A DNA stretch of 64,000 bases from Nocardia sp. NBC_01503 (GTDB lineage Bacteria; Actinomycetota; Actinomycetes; Mycobacteriales; Mycobacteriaceae). Every line of letters starts with the position of its first letter. Positions within the stretch are counted from its first letter, which is position 1. Made by a program: the position numbers and the translations under genes. Under the pieces are notes generated by a model, which saw only the letters and a program-made list of their open reading frames with translations, searched no databases and was not told the origin of the DNA. The stretch is taken from positions 5,580,001 to 5,644,000 of the forward strand of contig NZ_CP109596.1 of the NCBI RefSeq assembly GCF_036327755.1, read 5' to 3'. Below are positions 7,554 to 16,255 of the stretch, piece by piece.

Positions 7554-8798
7554 ATGCCAGATTCGGCCCCGGCCGCCCCCGTTCCCGCAGCCGCGCAATT
7601 CGATATCGCCGGATCGCGCATACCGATGTACAGTCCCGAGTTCGCCGCGGACCCGCATCGGGCCTATCGGGAGCTGCGGGCCAGATACGGTGCGCTGGCC
7701 CCGGTGGAGCTCGCGCCGGGCGTGCCCGCCACCCTCGTGCTCGAATACCGCACGGCGGTAAGGATTCTCAACGATCCGGACCGCTTCCCGGCCGACCCCC
7801 GCACCTGGCAGGCGGGCATCCCCGCCGACTGTCCGGTACTGCCGATGATGCAGTGGCGGCCCAATGCGCTGCGTAATGCGGGCAGCGCGCACGCGCGGTA
7901 TCGACAGGCCAATACCGCCGGGCTCGGCGGAATCGATCGATTCGGATTACAGAGCACCGTGGAACGAACCGCGGTGACACTGATAAATGGTTTCTGCGCC
8001 GAAGGGGCCGCGGATCTGGTGCGCGACTATGCCTTTCCACTCGCCTTCGATGTGCTCAACCATCTCCTGGGTTGCCCCGCCGGAATCGCCGCACAGGCGG
8101 CACAGGGCTTTCGGGCAATCTTCGAGGGTGTCGGCGCGGAGAACGGCAATAAACTACTCATAGCGGCGCTCTCACGGCTGACCGCGCATAAGCGCACCGA
8201 ACCCGGCGACGATGTCACCACCCGCCTGCTCCGGCACCCCGCCGAGCTGACCGACGGCGAAATGGTGCATCAGCTCGCCACGCTCTACGGCGCGGGCATC
8301 GAGCCGCAGCAGAACCTGATCGTCAACACCCTGCTGATCATCCTGTCCGACGACCGCTTCGGCGGCAGCGTACTGGGTGGCAGCCTCGCCACCCGCGACG
8401 CCCTCGACGAGGTCCTGTTCAACGATCCGCCGATGGCCAACTTCTGCATCAGCTTTCCGCGCCAACCCGTCCTGGTGGCGGATGTCTGGCTCCCCGCGCA
8501 TCAGCCGGTCGTCATCAGCATGGCCGCCTGCAATACCGATCCGGCCATTCAGGGCGGCCAATTCTCCGGCAACCGTTCGCATCTCGCCTGGGGCGCGGGC
8601 CCGCATGCCTGCCCCGCCAGCCCCCTGGCCTACCTCATCGCGCAGGAGGCCATCGACCAGCTGCTGGATGCCCTCCCCGAAATCCATCTGGCCGTACCGC
8701 CGAGCGAACTGTCCTGGCGGCCGGGACCATTCCATCGAGCCCTGACCGCCCTGCCGGTAACCTTCACCCCCTCGGCCCCGCTGCACGTGCCCGGATAG
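7554..8798 (+). CDS. Cytochrome P450 lacking the ExxR motif (CYP157-like)
   Basis: A 414-residue P450-fold protein. The heme loop reads WGAGPHACPAS with the thiolate Cys353. In the I helix the usual AGxxT is replaced by GAGIEP (246-251), and the K helix reads DEVLFNDPPMANF, with E286-V-L-F in place of ExxR. Loss of ExxR with retention of the cysteine is known in the Streptomyces CYP157 family, which this resembles in the DPPMANF stretch. It may be a true oxygenase with altered heme-pocket packing or a ligand-binding relic. No ferredoxin or redox partner gene is adjacent. ATG 7554 has GGAG upstream. Confidence 0.88.
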   Translation: MPDSAPAAPVPAAAQFDIAGSRIPMYSPEFAADPHRAYRELRARYGALAPVELAPGVPATLVLEYRTAVRILNDPDRFPADPRTWQAGIPADCPVLPMMQWRPNALRNAGSAHARYRQANTAGLGGIDRFGLQSTVERTAVTLINGFCAEGAADLVRDYAFPLAFDVLNHLLGCPAGIAAQAAQGFRAIFEGVGAENGNKLLIAALSRLTAHKRTEPGDDVTTRLLRHPAELTDGEMVHQLATLYGAGIEPQQNLIVNTLLIILSDDRFGGSVLGGSLATRDALDEVLFNDPPMANFCISFPRQPVLVADVWLPAHQPVVISMAACNTDPAIQGGQFSGNRSHLAWGAGPHACPASPLAYLIAQEAIDQLLDALPEIHLAVPPSELSWRPGPFHRALTALPVTFTPSAPLHVPG

Positions 8799-8831
8799 AT
8801 CGGCCGCTGGAGGCGGGGTCGGTCGAGCGGA

Positions 8832-9392
8832 TCACACTTCGCGCACGCCGGACGGAATCTGTGCCAGCAGCTCGTCGACGGACCATTGGTCATCGGCGTG
8901 CGTGCCGTGTTCGGCGGCGATGACGCGCCCGTCGGGCGCGATCAGGAAGTCGGCGGGGAGGCCGAGGCGGCCGCCCTCCGGCCGGATCGGTGGAAGGGGT
9001 TTGCGATCGCGGCGCACGCCGCGCAATGCGGTGGTGATGCCACGGACTATGGTCGGCCAGGCATGAGGGTCGAGCAGTGCGCGCGGCGTGGATTCGACGC
9101 CGAATTCGCGGTACAGCTCGCGGGTCGGGTCGGCGATCAGGTTGAAGGGGAACTCGGCGGTGTACTTGCGCAATTCATCTGCGCTGGAATGGAATACGAC
9201 CACTTCGCGAATATTCGCGGCGAGTATGTCCGCATGCCGGGTAACCAGTGAGCGCAGGTGCAGATTGCAGACGGGGCAGCCCGCGAAGCGCCGAAATTGC
9301 AGGTGTACCAGATGATTCGGATCCGGAATCGGCACCTCGGCGCCGGTGATATCGGTGAGTGTGCGGGCTGGAACCGTGGCGAGCGGTGGCAT
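8832..9392 (-). CDS. Peroxiredoxin-like protein (AhpC/TSA superfamily, PrxL2 type)
   Basis: A 186-residue thioredoxin-fold protein with the redox motif CPVC (Cys39, Cys42) after FRRFAG, a following helix (NLHLRSLVTRHADI), strand VVVFHSSA and the cis-Pro region VESTPRALLDP. The C-terminal PADFLIAPDGRVIAAEHGTH is typical of the peroxiredoxin-like family near thiol-disulfide proteins. The likely role is cytosolic reduction of peroxides or thiols, but the exact substrate cannot be read from sequence. It is divergent from a TetR regulator, with a near-perfect palindrome between them, so it is probably that regulator's target. Confidence 0.85.
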   Translation of the reverse strand: MPPLATVPARTLTDITGAEVPIPDPNHLVHLQFRRFAGCPVCNLHLRSLVTRHADILAANIREVVVFHSSADELRKYTAEFPFNLIADPTRELYREFGVESTPRALLDPHAWPTIVRGITTALRGVRRDRKPLPPIRPEGGRLGLPADFLIAPDGRVIAAEHGTHADDQWSVDELLAQIPSGVREV

Positions 9393-9406
9393 CGAAGCTC
9401 CTCTGT

Positions 9407-9429
9407 GTAGGCGTACGCGATACGCTTAC
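9407..9429. promoter_or_regulatory. 23-base palindrome, probable TetR operator
   Basis: The stretch is an almost perfect inverted repeat with arms of the form GTARGCGTA / TACGCYTAC, in the 72-base gap between the peroxiredoxin-like gene and the TetR gene. A related half-site GTACGC recurs at 9450-9455. The position suits control of both promoters. Confidence 0.6.
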
Positions 9430-9464
9430 ATTCAGTATGCGCGTATCTTGTACGCTGTCAATCC

Positions 9465-10088
9465 GTGCCCCGTCCCAGGTCGCTGACCACCGCCGATCTC
9501 GCCTCCGCCGCGCTCGCGGTGCTCGACCGTGCGGGTCTGTCCGCCCTGACCATGCGCGCCGTCGCCCAGGAGTTGGGCATGGCGACCATGGCGCTGTACC
9601 GGTATGTCGCGGATCGCGATGCGCTGGAGATCCTGATGGTCGACCAGATTCTCGAGACCGTCGACAGCGCGTTACCCACGGACGCGGATTGGACTGTGCG
9701 CGTGCGTATTCTGCTGGACCGGGCACGCACCGCCATCGGTGCGCACCCGGCCGCGGTACCGCTGGTGCTGCGCTACCGCCAGTCCAGTCCCGCCAGTATG
9801 TGCTGGATGGAGGCCATGCTGAGCGCGCTGACCGATGCCGGTTTCCGCGGCGACGACCGCGTCATCGCCCAGCGCTCGGCAGTGGCGTTCCTACTCGGTT
9901 TCCTCCAGAACGAGCACTACGCCTCGATCGCCGGGGCGGGAACCGCTGCCCTGGCGTCGGCGACCGACTTCCCGCTACTGGCCGAGACCGCCGCGCAGGC
10001 GCGAACCCTGTCCGCCGATGCGGAGTTCGACGGTGGCGTCGAGATCCTGCTGCGCGGTCTGTCCGGGCATCCGGCGCGCAAGAGGTAG
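9465..10088 (+). CDS. TetR/AcrR family regulator
   Basis: A 207-residue regulator with the N-terminal TetR helix-turn-helix (LTTADLASAALAVLDRAGLS..., recognition helix MATMALYRYVADRDAL) and a C-terminal ligand domain ending in a tail of basic residues. The recognition helix with ALYRYVADRDAL is of the TetR_C type found beside detoxification genes. GTG 9465 is the start; the aligned family begins at this point. It is divergent from the peroxiredoxin-like gene and probably represses both through the palindrome at 9407-9429. Confidence 0.9.
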   Translation: MPRPRSLTTADLASAALAVLDRAGLSALTMRAVAQELGMATMALYRYVADRDALEILMVDQILETVDSALPTDADWTVRVRILLDRARTAIGAHPAAVPLVLRYRQSSPASMCWMEAMLSALTDAGFRGDDRVIAQRSAVAFLLGFLQNEHYASIAGAGTAALASATDFPLLAETAAQARTLSADAEFDGGVEILLRGLSGHPARKR

Positions 10089-10140
10089 CGGACACCGTGG
10101 GGTCGGCGCGCACGCGACTATCCCGCCGCAGTGCCGTCGG

Positions 10141-11019
10141 TCAGGCGGCACCCCAATGCTGTTGCATGAGAATCCCTTTGCCCTCCAGCCAAACCACTGG
10201 ATCGACTCGGACGCCATCGGTGCCCCAGATCTCCAGGTGCAGGTGCGGGCCGGTGGAATCGCCTCGATTGCCCACCGAGGCAATGACTTCGCCGACATCG
10301 ACTCGGTCACCTCTGCTCACGTACATATCGTTGACGTGGCCGTAGACGGCGATGGTGCCGTCGTCCTGTTTGACCCGGACCCATTGGCCGAAGCCCTGCG
10401 CGGGGCCCGCGTCCAGTACGGTACCGCTCCTGACCGAATGGATGGGCGTGCCGATGGGATCGGCGATATCGACGCCGTAATGGAAAGAGCCCCAACGCCC
10501 GCCGAATCCGGAGCTGATCTGACCGCCCTGCACCGGCAGGACGGTGCGTTCGATGGTCAGGGGTGCCGGGGCGGGAATGGCGGGAATCGCCGGGAGGACC
10601 GGGGCGGGCGGCAGTGCCGGAATCGCCGCCTGCGCCGCCGGAAGCCATTGCTGCTGTAGGTCTTTGATGGTCTGCTCGGCCTGCGCCAGCGGAGCCGCGA
10701 TCTCCGGTGGTAGCCCTACCAGGCCGAAGGGGCTGCTCACCGGGGCCGCGGGTGCGACTTGCGCTGGGGCCGAGACGGGTTCGGCGATATCGACCGGATC
10801 CTCGTCCGCGGGTGCGAGGGGTGTGGCCTCGGCGATGGCGGGGGACAGGTGCGCGCCGGTGGTGAGCAGCGCACCCGCCGCGAGCGCGACTCCGGCGACC
10901 GCTTTGAACCGGACGGTGGGGAAGGTTTCCGCGCGATGGCTACTGGGACAATGGATCTCGGACGCCTCGAGTAGGTCGGCGACGGAGAGGGAACCGGGAG
11001 ATACTCGATGATTCGGCAA
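10141..11019 (-). CDS. Secreted M23 (LytM-type) peptidase
   Basis: A 292-residue protein with an atypically long N-terminus before a signal-like hydrophobic stretch (VAGVALAAGALLTTGAHL, about residues 40-58), a proline/alanine-rich linker with a helical part (QAEQTIKDLQQQWLPAAQ) and a C-terminal M23 domain. Metal ligands are visible in SFHYGVDIAD and HLHLEIWG, with GHVND between. The intact ligand set suggests a zinc endopeptidase cutting peptidoglycan cross-bridges, not one of the inactive LytM activators. The start is TTG 11019 with GAGG upstream; no ATG is available before the signal segment. No ydaO-type riboswitch consensus was seen in its leader. Confidence 0.85.
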   Translation of the reverse strand: MPNHRVSPGSLSVADLLEASEIHCPSSHRAETFPTVRFKAVAGVALAAGALLTTGAHLSPAIAEATPLAPADEDPVDIAEPVSAPAQVAPAAPVSSPFGLVGLPPEIAAPLAQAEQTIKDLQQQWLPAAQAAIPALPPAPVLPAIPAIPAPAPLTIERTVLPVQGGQISSGFGGRWGSFHYGVDIADPIGTPIHSVRSGTVLDAGPAQGFGQWVRVKQDDGTIAVYGHVNDMYVSRGDRVDVGEVIASVGNRGDSTGPHLHLEIWGTDGVRVDPVVWLEGKGILMQQHWGAA

Positions 11020-11221
11020 GGCTCATCCTCGGGTCGAGAATCGAATGCGCGACGTATCGAAAACTGTACAGACCCTTGATCATTGGCACCGGCGATTTCG
11101 AAGCGAATCAAAATACACCGGAAATACCTGCCCGTCGAAGCGCGCCGCCGCGCGATTGGATCTCGGGCATGCGATCGGACCGCGCCGATGAATTCGCCGC
11201 CCCCGCCTCGTCTACACCGGT

Positions 11222-11908
11222 ATGACGGTGAACAAGAACAAGATTGTCCTGATCCCGGGCGCGGGCGGGATGGCGTCGTACTGGCACCTGGTGGTCGCGG
11301 GTCTGACGGCCGCGGGTCGCGAGGTGATCGCCGTCGACCTGCCGGGCGATGACGAACAGGCGGGCCTCGAGGAGTACCGGGATATCGTCCTGAAGTCCGC
11401 CGCCGACGGCGATGTCCTGGTCGCGCAGTCCCTCGGGGGTTTCACCGCCGCCCTGGTCTGCGAGCGAATCACCCCGTCGACCCTGATCTTCGTGAACGCC
11501 ATGATCCCGCAGCCCGGCGAGACCGCGGGTCGGTGGGGCGGGAATGTCGGCTCCTCCGAAGCCCGGCTCGCCGCGGCCGATGCCGGTGGCTACCCCCGCG
11601 AATTCGACGACGCCGTCTATTTCCTGCACGACGTCCCGCCGCAGGCGCTGGACGACGGCCCCGAACGCCCCGAGTCCGAGCGCATCTTCGAGGATGTCTG
11701 CGCCTTCACCCGCTGGCCGGATGCCCCCATTCACGTTCTGGTCGGCGCCGACGACCGTCTCTTCCCGCTTGCCCTGCAGCAGCGCATCGCCCGCGACCGC
11801 CTCGGCGTCGAGCCGGACGTCATCCCCGGCGGCCACCTCATCGCCCTGTCGAACCCGCAGGGCGTGGTCGAGTACCTCACCGCCGAATCGGGGGCGGAAC
11901 GTCGTTGA
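11222..11908 (+). CDS. Alpha/beta hydrolase
   Basis: A compact 228-residue alpha/beta hydrolase. It has the oxyanion strand IVLIPGAGGMASYW, a nucleophile elbow AQSLGG (Ala in place of the first Gly, as in the plant HNL/esterase-like group), the acid in VLVGADDRLFP and the His in PGGHLIAL. The predicted job is hydrolysis of a small ester or amide in the cytosol; the substrate is unknown. It starts with ATG at 11222 and ends 17 bases before the convergent protease gene. Confidence 0.85.
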   Translation: MTVNKNKIVLIPGAGGMASYWHLVVAGLTAAGREVIAVDLPGDDEQAGLEEYRDIVLKSAADGDVLVAQSLGGFTAALVCERITPSTLIFVNAMIPQPGETAGRWGGNVGSSEARLAAADAGGYPREFDDAVYFLHDVPPQALDDGPERPESERIFEDVCAFTRWPDAPIHVLVGADDRLFPLALQQRIARDRLGVEPDVIPGGHLIALSNPQGVVEYLTAESGAERR

Positions 11909-11925
11909 TCGCCGCCGCGCGTCGT

Positions 11926-12657
11926 TCAGAGCAGTCGGAAGCCCGCGCCCACCCCGCCGTGCTGATTGATGCTGGCGAGCACATTGGCTATCCCGGTGGC
12001 GAGGTCGGGCTCGTGTACGGGATTGGCGGGGTTGGCGCAGGAGGGTAGGTGCAGGTCCACGCTGCCGAGATCGATGGGCTGTCCGGAGACGATCATGCCG
12101 ACCAGTTGGTCACCGACCAGTACCGGCGAACCGGAGTCGCCGTAATCGGCGCAGACGTGACTGCTGAAGCCCTCGGCCATCTCCTCCCACACCGGGCCGC
12201 AGGTGAATCCGGTGGTCCGTCCGTTCTTGCAGACCATCTGTAAGGGCGCGGGCGGTGCGCCGATCCCGGCCACCGCACCGGCCGTGATCTGCCGAACCGG
12301 AATCACCTTGGCCGGATCGAATTCGATGACCGCCCAATCCCAGAAGTAGTCCAGCTCCGCGAGCCTGCCCAGAAAGCCCGTACCGATGGACTTCTCGGCG
12401 AGCACCTGTGCGCCGACCTCGCCGCAGTGTCCGGCGGTAATCCCGACCAGGCGATTCGCGGCGTCGAATCCGATGGCGGTGAGGGTGCACAGCGAGAACT
12501 CCTCGGGCTCGCTGGTGCCGATCGCTATACCCGAACCGGGTCCGAGCACCGCCGGACCGGCGGCGGCCGCCACCCCGGTGGGGGTCAGGGCGAGGCCGAA
12601 AATCACTGTGGCGGCGGCCGATCCGAGACCGCTGCAAATCTTGCCCAGGGAGAACAT
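11926..12657 (-). CDS. Secreted trypsin-like serine protease (S1 family)
   Basis: A 243-residue precursor with a signal peptide (CSGLGSAAATVIFGLALTP) and a full catalytic triad: His77 in ITAGHC, Asp107 in FWDWAVIEF and Ser175 in GDSGSPVL. Six or more cysteines in the mature part suggest disulfides. The short pro-like segment and the layout match Nocardia/Mycobacterium exported chymotrypsin-like proteases. The role is probably extracellular proteolysis or self-processing of envelope proteins. ATG 12657 has GAGAGG upstream. Confidence 0.88.
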   Translation of the reverse strand: MFSLGKICSGLGSAAATVIFGLALTPTGVAAAAGPAVLGPGSGIAIGTSEPEEFSLCTLTAIGFDAANRLVGITAGHCGEVGAQVLAEKSIGTGFLGRLAELDYFWDWAVIEFDPAKVIPVRQITAGAVAGIGAPPAPLQMVCKNGRTTGFTCGPVWEEMAEGFSSHVCADYGDSGSPVLVGDQLVGMIVSGQPIDLGSVDLHLPSCANPANPVHEPDLATGIANVLASINQHGGVGAGFRLL

Positions 12658-12888
12658 GCCGAACCTCTCGCGGGGGAGGCCATCGGGCCAGGTGATATAC
12701 GACAGCAGGAATTACGCCCGCTCGCGCGGACCGGAGACCGTGATGCGTGAACCTGGAAATCGGGTGTAGCGAATCGGCCGAGAAGTAATGCATGGGCCGA
12801 ATAAGTGAAACATACCATTCGGACTTATTTATCTGGAATGTCCTCTTTGTAATTTTGGCCGGGAGTTCACCGCACCCGCGGCGGTACC

Positions 12889-15800
12889 GTGACCGACGTG
12901 AGTGCAATGGGGAGCCGGTTTCTGAAGAGCGTCGCGGAACTGCCGCTACCGCGACGGCGGGCGGCCGAGGCCCTGGAGGCCCGGCGATTGGCGGGCACAC
13001 CCGAGCTCGATCGGATGCTGGCGGAGCTGTCCGCCGGGGACCGCTATGCGCGGTTGACCGCCATTCGCATGGCGGTCGTCGCGGGGCATCGGGATCATCT
13101 ACTGACGCAGGTGGATTCGGTGGACCCGGAGTGCGGCGTGCGAGCGCTCGCCGCGCTCACTCGGATCGGCGTGTCGCCCGAGGAGATCGTTTCCCGATTG
13201 CCGGACCTGTCGCAGCGGGCGCGCAAGGCCGTGGTCAGGGTGTTGCGGCGAGGTGGACGGTCCGAGCTCGCCGATGCCCTGCTGGCCCCGATGCGCGCAC
13301 GGTTCGGGGATGCGGAGGCCGCGGGCTTGCTGCCGAACTGTTCGGCCGATCCGGTGGCGCGGGCGCTGCCCGAGCTGGCCTACGCGCTGCCCAGCTGGGG
13401 GACGCTGTCCCGCAGACATATCGGCGTGCTCTTCGACTACGTGGAGGCGGCTGCGCTCGATGCCGGGCGGGACGAGTGGCGTGAACTGTGGTCACGGCTC
13501 ACCGCGGATGTGGTCGTGGCCGCGCGCCATGATCCGGGCCGACTGCTGACACTGGCGGCCCGGGCCGTCGAGCATGTGCAGCTCTCGGTATTGCACCCGG
13601 TAGCGGGCATGCTGGCGCGGCATGATCCCGAGGCCGTGCGGCGACTTGTGCTGCACCCCAGCGGACATGGGCGCGGACTGGGCGGACCGGCGCTGTGGCG
13701 GGCGATGCGGGTGCTGCCCGATGCCGAACTGGCCGAGCTCTACCTCGCGAGCGCGCCCCACGATCGATCCCGGTTCCTGCGCACCCTGCCGCCGTCGCGG
13801 CGGGCGGTGATCGCGACACCACAGCTCATGCGACTCGGGCTCGGTCCCGGCGAAGTGGATCTCCCCACCCTCGACGCGCTGCCCGCTGCCGTTCGCGCGA
13901 CCCTGGCTCGGGAGTTGCTCGCCCGGCCGGGTGGTGCCGAGGTGCCGGAGATCGCCGAGCGGCTCTCGGCCCGGCTGCCCTGGGATGAGGCGAAACCCAT
14001 ACTGGCCGAGGCGATTCGACGGCCGACCGCGGATGAGCGCGCGATCGCCTATCCGCTGCTGGTGACGGCCGCCGTCGGCAGCCGCGATGCCGCGGTCGTC
14101 GGTGAGCTGCTCGATATGCTGCGGCGGCTGCGCAACGAACAGGATCCGGTGCGGCGCAGCGCGTTACAGGCCGTCGCGACCCTTCCGCTGTCGCTGCTGG
14201 CCGCCGGGCACGTCCCCGCGCTGGAACAGCTGGCGGTCGATGCGCTCCAGGCCCGAGACCGCTCGTATCCGACCTCCGCCGCCATCGGGGATCTCGCCCG
14301 CACCCTGTTGATACGGGGTGCGCAGACCGGCGAGACCGCGTTCACCGCGGCCGCGCTGCGTATCGCGGCCCTGCTCGCCGAATCGTACAGTCGGTTGAAT
14401 CTGACCGGGTTGCACCGTAATTTGCCGCGCGGCGCGGAGCAATGGCTGTTCGAAGCTCTGCGTTCGCGTCTGGAAGCCGATGCCGCGCGGGACCGCTGGA
14501 CGCTCGCGCTCACCCTGGCGGACGGCCTGGAGCGGCGGGCGTTCGGAGTGCTCGGATTACAGCGGCTGGTGCTGCGCGCCTGCGGTGCGGCCGATGACTC
14601 GACCGCCCGGCGCGCGGTTCGGTTGGCCCTGGCCGATCCCGTCACCCGCGATGCCCACCTCGACGACATGCTGCGGCGCGACCGATCCATCATCACGCTG
14701 TGGGAGCTGCGCGATCTCATCGCCACGCGGCGCACCGATCTGCTCGACGATCTGCTCGACGGGGCCACCTCCGGTCGCTTCCTGTCGAAGAAGGTCCGCT
14801 TCGTTCCCATGTTCCCCGTCGGAATAGGCAGTTGGACAACGCATCACATCGAGCGCTACGCCCGACTGCTGGACGATTACGCCCAGAGTTCGAAGTCGTC
14901 GGTGAGTGAGCGCGCCGGTGCGATCCGCCAATTGGGTTTGCTCCCGGGCAGTTTCACCCGGCTGCTGCCCTATATCGAGCTCGGCGATGTGGTCGAGGCG
15001 GAGGCCGCGCTCACCGCGCTCGGCCGCAGCGATGAGCCCGAGCGGGCCATCGCCGTACTGGCCGCGCACGTCGGTGACGATCATGCCCGGGTGGCGGTCA
15101 GCAGTATCGCGACCTGTGCCCGATCGATCCCGCCCGCACGACTCGGCGGAGCCCTCGCGCCGCTGCTGGACTCGCCGAAGATCACCGCGGTGAAGGAGGG
15201 CATCCGGCTGCTGGCGGTGCTGCGCGCATCGGATGCCATGGCCGTCATTCGGGAGCGCGGTGCGCGGGCGGGCGTGCATCGAGATATCCAGCGCGCCATG
15301 GTCTTCGCCGCCGCGCGCATGCTCGACCAGGACCCGGCGTGGGCCGTTCTGCACGAGGCCGTCGCCGATCCCGAGGTGGCCGGTGCGGTCCTGGAGATCG
15401 CACCGCGGTTGCTGGCCGTCCCGGATCGCGAGCGGTTCGCCGCCTTCCTGCGCGATCTCGCGGCGGGCTCGGATCATCGGGTGGCGCTGCAGGCCCTCGA
15501 CGCGCTCACCCACTGGTACCGCTGGTCGCCGCCGGACACCCGCGATGTACTCGTCGCGCGGCTGACCGATCTGTCGCAGCTGGGCCTGTGGACCTCGGCC
15601 GTGCGGGCACTGCTCGTCGATGCCGGTGCCACCGGACACTCCGGCGCGGTCATCGCCGCCGTCGAGCGACTGCTGGCGCAGACCGGCGATTCGTTTCCGG
15701 AACGCGATCTGCCCGCGCGCCAACGCCTCTCGTCGCTACTGCATTGGTTGGGTCCGATCCTCGGCAATAACGAGCACAGTCGCCCGATCGCCGCACCGGT

Positions 15801-16200
15801 CATCGCACTACTCGCCCCGGACCCGCTCTGGCATGAACAGCTCATCGCCACGACCTTCGCCGCCGTGCGCTGGACCGAACCGGAGCGCACGATCGCCGCG
15901 CTGGAGGCGCTGTCCCCCTTCGCGATCGGCGCGCTCACCGGCGACCCGTCCCGACGGCTCGCGGAACGCTTCGGCGCGATCCCCGATGAGATCCCGATCG
16001 CCGCCCTGCAACGGATCGCGACCGGTCTGGCCGCCAGTGCATCGCCCGCCATCGCCCTGGCGGCAATCGAACTGATCACCAAGTGCGGCCACAAGTTCGG
16101 CTGGACCGACCCGTGGTCGCCCCTGCTGGCGGACCTCCGCAACCACCCCGACATCGATGTCCGCCGCGCCGCCCACAACACCTTCACCGCCCCGGAGTAG
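12889..16200 (+). CDS. Giant HEAT-like repeat protein (1,103 residues)
   Basis: This long protein is built of leucine/alanine/arginine-rich helical pairs from end to end, with recurring units such as ALAALTRIGVSPEEI, LGRSDEPERAIAVLAAHV and ALQALDALTHWY. The layout is that of a HEAT/armadillo-like solenoid. No signal peptide, membrane segment, nucleotide-binding or enzymatic motif is visible, so it is probably a cytosolic scaffold. The start is either GTG 12889 or GTG 12898; neither has a strong ribosome site. The large intergenic region before it should carry its promoter, and no operon partner overlaps it. Function not recognised. Confidence 0.85.
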   Translation: MTDVSAMGSRFLKSVAELPLPRRRAAEALEARRLAGTPELDRMLAELSAGDRYARLTAIRMAVVAGHRDHLLTQVDSVDPECGVRALAALTRIGVSPEEIVSRLPDLSQRARKAVVRVLRRGGRSELADALLAPMRARFGDAEAAGLLPNCSADPVARALPELAYALPSWGTLSRRHIGVLFDYVEAAALDAGRDEWRELWSRLTADVVVAARHDPGRLLTLAARAVEHVQLSVLHPVAGMLARHDPEAVRRLVLHPSGHGRGLGGPALWRAMRVLPDAELAELYLASAPHDRSRFLRTLPPSRRAVIATPQLMRLGLGPGEVDLPTLDALPAAVRATLARELLARPGGAEVPEIAERLSARLPWDEAKPILAEAIRRPTADERAIAYPLLVTAAVGSRDAAVVGELLDMLRRLRNEQDPVRRSALQAVATLPLSLLAAGHVPALEQLAVDALQARDRSYPTSAAIGDLARTLLIRGAQTGETAFTAAALRIAALLAESYSRLNLTGLHRNLPRGAEQWLFEALRSRLEADAARDRWTLALTLADGLERRAFGVLGLQRLVLRACGAADDSTARRAVRLALADPVTRDAHLDDMLRRDRSIITLWELRDLIATRRTDLLDDLLDGATSGRFLSKKVRFVPMFPVGIGSWTTHHIERYARLLDDYAQSSKSSVSERAGAIRQLGLLPGSFTRLLPYIELGDVVEAEAALTALGRSDEPERAIAVLAAHVGDDHARVAVSSIATCARSIPPARLGGALAPLLDSPKITAVKEGIRLLAVLRASDAMAVIRERGARAGVHRDIQRAMVFAAARMLDQDPAWAVLHEAVADPEVAGAVLEIAPRLLAVPDRERFAAFLRDLAAGSDHRVALQALDALTHWYRWSPPDTRDVLVARLTDLSQLGLWTSAVRALLVDAGATGHSGAVIAAVERLLAQTGDSFPERDLPARQRLSSLLHWLGPILGNNEHSRPIAAPVIALLAPDPLWHEQLIATTFAAVRWTEPERTIAALEALSPFAIGALTGDPSRRLAERFGAIPDEIPIAALQRIATGLAASASPAIALAAIELITKCGHKFGWTDPWSPLLADLRNHPDIDVRRAAHNTFTAPE

Positions 16201-16255
16201 GACCTACCGCGCAATTCCGGCACGCGGGGTGGGCTCACCGGGGCACAGTGTCCGG

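Noticed and set aside
11020..11221. ydaO (cyclic di-AMP) riboswitch before the M23 peptidase
   Set aside because: Such riboswitches often precede actinobacterial wall hydrolases, but none of the conserved consensus blocks is present.
14557..15723. 388-codon minus frame inside the HEAT-repeat gene
   Set aside because: Antisense shadow with low-complexity Gln/Arg composition, while the plus frame has a coherent helical repeat.
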